Positions 5,755 to 9,579 of a DNA stretch of 9,579 nt are shown piece after piece. Position numbers and translations under genes: made by a program. Source of the DNA: Verrucomicrobiota bacterium (GTDB lineage Bacteria > Verrucomicrobiota > Verrucomicrobiia > Opitutales > Oceanipulchritudinaceae); NCBI GenBank assembly GCA_009908535.1, contig JAAAOD010000202.1, positions 1-9,579 of the forward strand, read 5' to 3'. The notes under the pieces are model-generated. The model saw nothing but the letters and a program-made list of their open reading frames with translations, was not told the DNA's origin and did not search any database. Every line of letters starts with the position of its first letter. Within the stretch, counting starts at the first letter, position 1.

Positions 5755-6779
5755 TGGCAAAAGCCGGCAGCAACCCGACCCTGATTGGCTTCTTTGTCCT
5801 TGGGGCGAGCCTGCTCGCAGCGGCGACCCTGATCTTTGTCGGGTCGTTACGGTTGTTCAGCAAGGAGATCCTCGCGGTTCTCTACTTTGAGGAATCGGTG
5901 AACGGGCTGTATGTGGGGGCGCCCATCAAGTTCAAAGGCGTGCCGATCGGAAAGGTGAACGATATCCGCATCCGCTACAACCAGCCCCGCGACTCGGCGG
6001 CGGTGCCGGTCTTCGTCCGCATCGACTCCTCGCGCCTGCGCGGCGAGCTCGGGGCGGATCTGAAAGAGGGCGAGGACCGCAAGCGCCTTTTCAAGGAACA
6101 GATAGCCGATGGGCTCCGGGCAAAGCTGCAGCTGGAGAGTTTCATCACCGGACAGCTCTTTATCGAGCTGGATTATCTGCCGCCGGGTGTGGAGGAGCCG
6201 CCACAGCTCCTGCAAATAAAACCGACCTATCCGGAAATCCCCACCACGCCCTCGGTGATGGCCCGTCTTGGAACGGAAACGACCGACCTCTTCGCCCAGT
6301 TGACCGCCATCAATTACGAGGGCATCGGGCGCGAGCTGATCGAATCCCTACGGCTCCTGCGGACCCGGCTCGAGCCGGTCGATACGGAAATCCTCCAGCA
6401 ACGCCTCGAGGCCACGCTGGCCGGGGCGCAGGAACTGGTCACCTCGGGCGAGCTGCAGGAAACACTCGCCGCGCTTCGCTCGACGATGGGAAAAATCGGG
6501 GCCGCCAGTGAGACCACCGAGGAGGAAATCGCCGCTCTTTCCGAAAAGGCCGAAGACCTCGGATCGCGGCTCGAAGGCACCTTAACGAGCCTGAACAATG
6601 TGCTCCAATCGGTCGAGACCGGCATCCATCCGGCCTCCCCGCTGCGTCGGGAACTCAGCCGCACCCTCAAGGACCTCTCTTCGCTTGCCCGCCGCCTCTC
6701 GGAACTGGCGCTCCTGCTGGAGCGGAATCCGTCCAGCATCCTGCGCGGCCGTGCCCGGCCGGAAACTTCCCCTCCCTGA
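5754..6779 (+). CDS. MlaD/MCE-domain lipid-transport protein
   Basis: This is an inner-membrane-anchored substrate-binding protein of the MCE family, which moves lipids or hydrophobic compounds across the envelope together with an MlaE/MlaF-type ABC transporter. The 341-residue protein has an N-terminal membrane helix (about 9-31), then one MCE domain (about 40-142) with the typical GLYVGAPIKFKGVPIGKVND (51-70) and ESFITGQLFIELDY (128-141). A long helical region follows (170-325), rich in Leu, Glu and Arg, of the type that builds a hexameric tunnel or needle. The ATG at 5754 was chosen because it gives the standard N-terminus (MAKAGSNPTLIGFFVLG). The frame is open upstream to 5490, but only through repeat and antisense transporter sequence. 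There is no Shine-Dalgarno sequence, since the 9-nt array abuts the start. The auxiliary lipoprotein gene follows after 4 nt. No permease or ATPase gene is adjacent. Confidence 0.88.
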   Translation: MAKAGSNPTLIGFFVLGASLLAAATLIFVGSLRLFSKEILAVLYFEESVNGLYVGAPIKFKGVPIGKVNDIRIRYNQPRDSAAVPVFVRIDSSRLRGELGADLKEGEDRKRLFKEQIADGLRAKLQLESFITGQLFIELDYLPPGVEEPPQLLQIKPTYPEIPTTPSVMARLGTETTDLFAQLTAINYEGIGRELIESLRLLRTRLEPVDTEILQQRLEATLAGAQELVTSGELQETLAALRSTMGKIGAASETTEEEIAALSEKAEDLGSRLEGTLTSLNNVLQSVETGIHPASPLRRELSRTLKDLSSLARRLSELALLLERNPSSILRGRARPETSPP

Positions 6780-6783
6780 TCCC

Positions 6784-7404
6784 ATGAAGACGTTTTCCTT
6801 TCCTGCGAGGATCCTTCTGCTCCTGCTGCTGGCCGGTTTCCTGCCCGCCTGTGTCCAGCTGGATCCCGAGACCGATCCCACCCGTTTCTACCTGCTCGCC
6901 GGAGGAACCCCTCCGGTCGGTAGAGACGACGTCAGCAAAGGGGAGAAAACGACCCTGGTCGTCGCGCTGCAAAGCTCCGGTTTCCCGGAATACGCCCGTC
7001 GCTCGGGGCTGGCCGTCCGCCACGGCGATCACGAAATCCGTTACGCCGAATGGCATCAGTGGGCGCAGGCCCCCGAGGACGACTTCCTCGCGGCCTTCGC
7101 CCATGCTCTCGAGGCACAGGCGCCGGGTGTGCGGGTGGTTACGTGGGGGACGGTGGTCCCGGCGCGGAACGGGCCGCCGATGCGGGTCCTGCGTCTCGAT
7201 ATCGACCGTTTTGAGGGCCATGCTTCGGGAGAAGCCCGGCTTTCCGCGCAGTGGCAATGGCAGGACCCGGAGTCCGCAGAGCCGGCGCCATGGCAGTCCT
7301 TCCGGACGGCGGCTTCCTGGCGGAGCGATGATTACTCCACCCTCGTCGTCGCGCATTCCGAAAATCTCCGCGCCCTTGCCGCGGAGGTGGCCGAAGGGCT
7401 TTAA
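6784..7404 (+). CDS. ABC-type transport auxiliary lipoprotein (PqiC/DUF330-like)
   Basis: This 206-residue lipoprotein probably sits at the outer membrane as a partner of the MCE protein encoded 4 nt upstream, as PqiC does for PqiB. The signal peptide (MKTFSFPARILLLLLLAGF) ends in the lipobox LPAC with the lipidated Cys at 23. The mature part starts with RFYLLAG, matching the Tyr-Leu-Leu segment near the N-terminus of this family. A family-like core follows: VVALQSSGFPEYARRSGLAV, EIRYAEWHQWAQAPEDDF, and later MRVLRLDIDRFEGHASGEAR. The C-terminus has YSTLVVAHSENLRALAAEVA, a pattern common in the family. There is no clear ribosome binding site, so coupling to the mlaD-like gene is likely. Its TAA (7402-7404) overlaps the stop of the convergent phosphatase gene. 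The family call rests on pattern and context. Confidence 0.82.
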   Translation: MKTFSFPARILLLLLLAGFLPACVQLDPETDPTRFYLLAGGTPPVGRDDVSKGEKTTLVVALQSSGFPEYARRSGLAVRHGDHEIRYAEWHQWAQAPEDDFLAAFAHALEAQAPGVRVVTWGTVVPARNGPPMRVLRLDIDRFEGHASGEARLSAQWQWQDPESAEPAPWQSFRTAASWRSDDYSTLVVAHSENLRALAAEVAEGL

Positions 7405-8267
7405 GCGATCCCGCTACCGGCCATTTCCGGCGAAAAGGGCAGGCGGTGACGTCGGCCTTCGCGGAAGTAATGCAGTGCCGATAAACCCAGGGTCCGCGCA
7501 TCCGCAAGCACTTCGCGGAATCCGTCCCCGACCCTTTCAGGGGTGTGTGAATCCGATCCGATGGTGAAGGGGATCGCGCGTTCGAGGGCCCATTTCATGA
7601 TGAGCGGATCGGGATGGGCGATGTAGTCCCCCTTGATACGTCCACTGGTGTTGATCTCGAGGCACACCCCCGATTCCGCAATTCCGTCGAGGGCCTCCTT
7701 GATGACATCCTCATGCGCCGCCGGATCGAAGGGCTCGCTGAGCGTGCCGTAGAGGCGGATGACGTCGGGGTGCGCGAGACTGTCGTAGCGGCCGGTGGCG
7801 GCCGCCCCGGCGAGGGTCCGGAAGTACGCCGCGACGATGCCGCGATCGTCGTGGTGGCCGTTGCGGTATAACCAGTGCCGGAAGAGCGGAAGCATGTGGT
7901 GAAGGGAGCCGAGAACGAAATCGAAGGATTCCCGCTCCAGAAACGCCTTCATTTCCTCCAGTGGCTCCTCCTCGGGGAAGATTTCCGCCTCGATACCGCA
8001 GAGGACTTCCACGCCCCGTTCGCGCCCATAGGCGGCCGCTGCCGCGATTTTATCGCGGTAAAGCGGAAGCTGGTCGAGGCGCATGCGGGTTCCCTCCTGT
8101 CCGAATCCTTCCACCGCCATGGGGATATGGCAGGTAAAGCAGAGGAGGTCGATTCCCCGCCTGACGGCGGTATCGACGTATTCTTCCGGTTCCCCGAAGG
8201 AATGACCGCAAAGGGGCGTATGCATGTGGCAGTCGAAGCTGCGCGGTTTCTGGTTGGCCAAGCTCAT
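7401..8267 (-). CDS. Histidinol-phosphatase-like PHP-domain hydrolase (HisJ family)
   Basis: This 288-residue cytoplasmic metal-dependent phosphoesterase belongs to the PHP superfamily. The likely reaction is histidinol phosphate to histidinol in histidine synthesis. Metal-binding motifs are visible in the expected order: DCHMHTPLCGH (12-22), TCHIP (45-49), GIEAEIF (91-97), LGSLHH (119-124), LAHPD (164-168), EINTSG (204-209) and GSDSH (237-241). The TPLCGH segment and the length fit the HisJ-type histidinol-phosphatases. The start at 8267 places the first motif at residue 12, as is usual, although no Shine-Dalgarno sequence is seen. No other histidine genes are nearby, so the substrate may be a different phosphate ester. 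It is transcribed divergently from the peptide-binding lipoprotein gene and converges with the auxiliary lipoprotein gene. Confidence 0.85.
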   Translation of the reverse strand: MSLANQKPRSFDCHMHTPLCGHSFGEPEEYVDTAVRRGIDLLCFTCHIPMAVEGFGQEGTRMRLDQLPLYRDKIAAAAAYGRERGVEVLCGIEAEIFPEEEPLEEMKAFLERESFDFVLGSLHHMLPLFRHWLYRNGHHDDRGIVAAYFRTLAGAAATGRYDSLAHPDVIRLYGTLSEPFDPAAHEDVIKEALDGIAESGVCLEINTSGRIKGDYIAHPDPLIMKWALERAIPFTIGSDSHTPERVGDGFREVLADARTLGLSALHYFREGRRHRLPFSPEMAGSGIA

Positions 8268-8352
8268 AAAAATCGTTGGGTAAGGTCGGTTCCCCGGGAG
8301 GGGGATTCAAACGGATTTGCATTTTTAACCGAATTATCAAAAAGGTGCCTGA
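8268..8352. promoter_or_regulatory. Divergent promoter region between the PHP hydrolase and oppA-like genes
   Basis: These 85 bp separate two divergent start codons and must carry both promoters unless they lie inside genes. The right half (8313-8341) is much richer in A and T than the rest of the window. On the plus strand AAGGTG (8342-8347), five bases before the ATG at 8353, is a good ribosome binding site. A TTGCAT (8317-8322) resembles a -35 box, but no -10 box sits at the right distance. The minus-strand gene has no visible ribosome binding site. Confidence 0.5.
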
Positions 8353-9579
8353 ATGAGATTCCGCCAACCTCCCTGTCGCAGCGGTCTTCGCGGCCTCGTC
8401 GCTCTGCTTTCCCTTTTACCTCTGCTCGGGGGCTGTGGTGGCGGCCTCCCCGACGCCAGCGAAGGGGTGGAGGAAGGGATCCTGCTCCTTGGCAACGGGG
8501 CGGAGCCAAAGACCCTCGACCCGCAGCGGGCGACCGGAGTGACCGAAAACAAGATCATTTCCTCCCTCATCGAAGGCCTGATCGCCTACCACCCCAGTGA
8601 TGCCAACGTCCCCGAGCCCGGCGTGGCGGCGTCATGGGATTCGAGCGACAATCACGCCGTCTGGACCTTCCGGTTACGCGAGGACGCCCGCTGGAGCAAC
8701 GGCGACCCGGTGACCGCGGGGGATTTCAAGTATTCCTACAAACGCATGCTGCATCCGTCCTTTCCGGGTGAATACAGCCAGATGCTCTACGTTCTCGAAA
8801 ACGCCGAGGCCTACAAAACCGGGCAGCTGGCGGACTTTTCCGAGGTCGGGATCGAGGTGGTGGACGGGAAGACCCTCCGCTTCCGTCTCGTGGGACCGAC
8901 CCCGCATTTTCTCAGCATGCTCAAACATTACAGCTGGTTTCCGGTCCATCCCGACACCATCGAGGCCAACGGCGGCATGCTGGACATGAGCGGCGACTGG
9001 ACCCTGCCGGAAAACTTCATCGGCAACGGTGCTTACGTGCTTACGGAATGGCGGCCCAACCAATACATCCGGGTCACGGAAAGCCCGACGTACTGGGATC
9101 GCGAGCGCTTGCGCATCAGGGAGATTTACTTCTTTCCCATCGTCGACGTGAACACGGAGAAGCGGATGTTTGATTCCGGCCTGCTCCACGTCACGAGCAC
9201 GGTGCCGACGAACGAGATTCCGGTTCTCCGCGAAGAGCGACCGGACCTCATCAACATCGATGACTACCTCGGAACGTACTTCTACCGCATGAATGTGACC
9301 CGCGAACCCATGGGCGATCCCCTTGTCCGCCGGGCCCTCGCCCTCGCCATCGACCGTAAGGCCATCGTCGAGCGCGTCGCCCTCGGGGAACAGAAACCGG
9401 CGACTGCCTACGTCCCGCCCGGCTTCAGCGGCTACCGTTCTCCTCAATCCCTTCGCCATGACCCGGAAAAGGCGCGCCAACTGCTCGCGGAGGCGGGCTA
9501 TCCGGACGGGGAGGGTTTTCCGGAATTGTATGTTCTTTTCAATACATCGGAAGGGCACCGGAAAATCGCCGAATCCATC
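8353..9579 (+). CDS. Peptide ABC transporter substrate-binding lipoprotein (OppA-like, 3' end outside window)
   Basis: This is a periplasmic solute-binding lipoprotein of the SBP_bac_5 family that delivers oligopeptides to an Opp/Dpp-type ABC importer. The 409 codons visible run open to the window edge; full-length relatives have roughly 520-600 residues. The signal peptide (RGLVALLSLLPLLGG) ends in a lipobox LGGC with Cys28. Family motifs follow: NGAEPKTLDPQRATG (48-62), a SLIEGLIAY segment, then WTFRLREDARWSNGDPVTAG (105-124), DFKYSYKRMLHP, and ENFIGNGAYVLTEW. Further on come PLVRRALALAIDRKAIV and DPEKARQLLAEAGYPDG, both strongly characteristic of OppA-type proteins. The ATG at 8353 is preceded by AAGGTG at a 5-nt spacing. 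The DFKYSYKRM and NGAYVLTEW patterns favour the OppA branch over DppA. Permease and ATPase genes may follow beyond the window. Confidence 0.93.
   Translation, partial: MRFRQPPCRSGLRGLVALLSLLPLLGGCGGGLPDASEGVEEGILLLGNGAEPKTLDPQRATGVTENKIISSLIEGLIAYHPSDANVPEPGVAASWDSSDNHAVWTFRLREDARWSNGDPVTAGDFKYSYKRMLHPSFPGEYSQMLYVLENAEAYKTGQLADFSEVGIEVVDGKTLRFRLVGPTPHFLSMLKHYSWFPVHPDTIEANGGMLDMSGDWTLPENFIGNGAYVLTEWRPNQYIRVTESPTYWDRERLRIREIYFFPIVDVNTEKRMFDSGLLHVTSTVPTNEIPVLREERPDLINIDDYLGTYFYRMNVTREPMGDPLVRRALALAIDRKAIVERVALGEQKPATAYVPPGFSGYRSPQSLRHDPEKARQLLAEAGYPDGEGFPELYVLFNTSEGHRKIAESI

Noticed and set aside
8317..8339. Possible sigma70-like promoter (TTGCAT with TTATCA) upstream of the oppA-like gene
   Set aside because: The spacing between the two elements is only about 11 bp, too short for a standard promoter.
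8674..9558. 294-codon minus-strand open frame opposite the oppA-like gene
   Set aside because: The plus strand encodes a clear SBP_bac_5 protein with lipobox and a ribosome binding site. The antisense frame has no motifs.

Overview
The window is high-GC bacterial DNA, densely packed with genes on both strands. It carries two kinds of short palindromic repeat in or next to genes. Several traits suggest Verrucomicrobiota, perhaps the Opitutae. These are the Tyr/Trp-rich C-terminal module on a secreted cyclophilin, the MCE protein paired with an auxiliary lipoprotein (which also implies an outer membrane), and the repeat style. This placement is inference from general familiarity and no marker gene in the window settles it.

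Left end (1-611, + strand). This is the 3' end of a gene read as dnaX, the tau/gamma subunit of DNA polymerase III. The zero frame stops at 342, directly after a run of ten A (327-336). The -1 frame stays open from that run to a TAA at 606-608, which lies 3 nt from the stop codon of the convergent gene. A -1 ribosomal shift or RNA-polymerase slippage at the A run would add 90 residues. The extension also contains three copies of a 26-nt REP-like palindrome, two of them in a 39-nt (13-codon) tandem repeat. This is the most interesting part of the window.

Minus-strand operon (5623 down to 612). The order is a sodium:neurotransmitter-symporter (NSS) family amino-acid transporter, a 47-residue one-helix partner of the MetS type, an M32 metallocarboxypeptidase, and a secreted cyclophilin-type peptidyl-prolyl isomerase with a C-terminal aromatic repeat module. 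The genes overlap by 4 nt, are separated by 10 nt, and overlap by 1 nt, so they are probably transcribed together and partly coupled in translation. The likely theme is amino-acid uptake, peptide trimming and envelope protein folding, though the link between the members is inferred.

Plus-strand pair (5754-7404). An MlaD/MCE lipid-transport protein is followed after 4 nt by a PqiC-type ABC-transport auxiliary lipoprotein. No MlaE permease or MlaF ATPase gene is in the window. The 130 bp shared with the divergent transporter holds a 12-bp perfect palindrome and a 9-nt-period array (GTCNGACNN, nine units) that runs straight into the mlaD start codon.

Right end. A PHP-superfamily histidinol-phosphatase-like gene (minus) converges on the lipoprotein gene, with both stop codons sharing one TTAA. 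Divergent from it, across 85 bp, is an OppA-like peptide-binding lipoprotein that runs off the window. I saw no tRNA, rRNA, CRISPR array, insertion sequence or phage gene, and no gene-free stretch over 300 bases.
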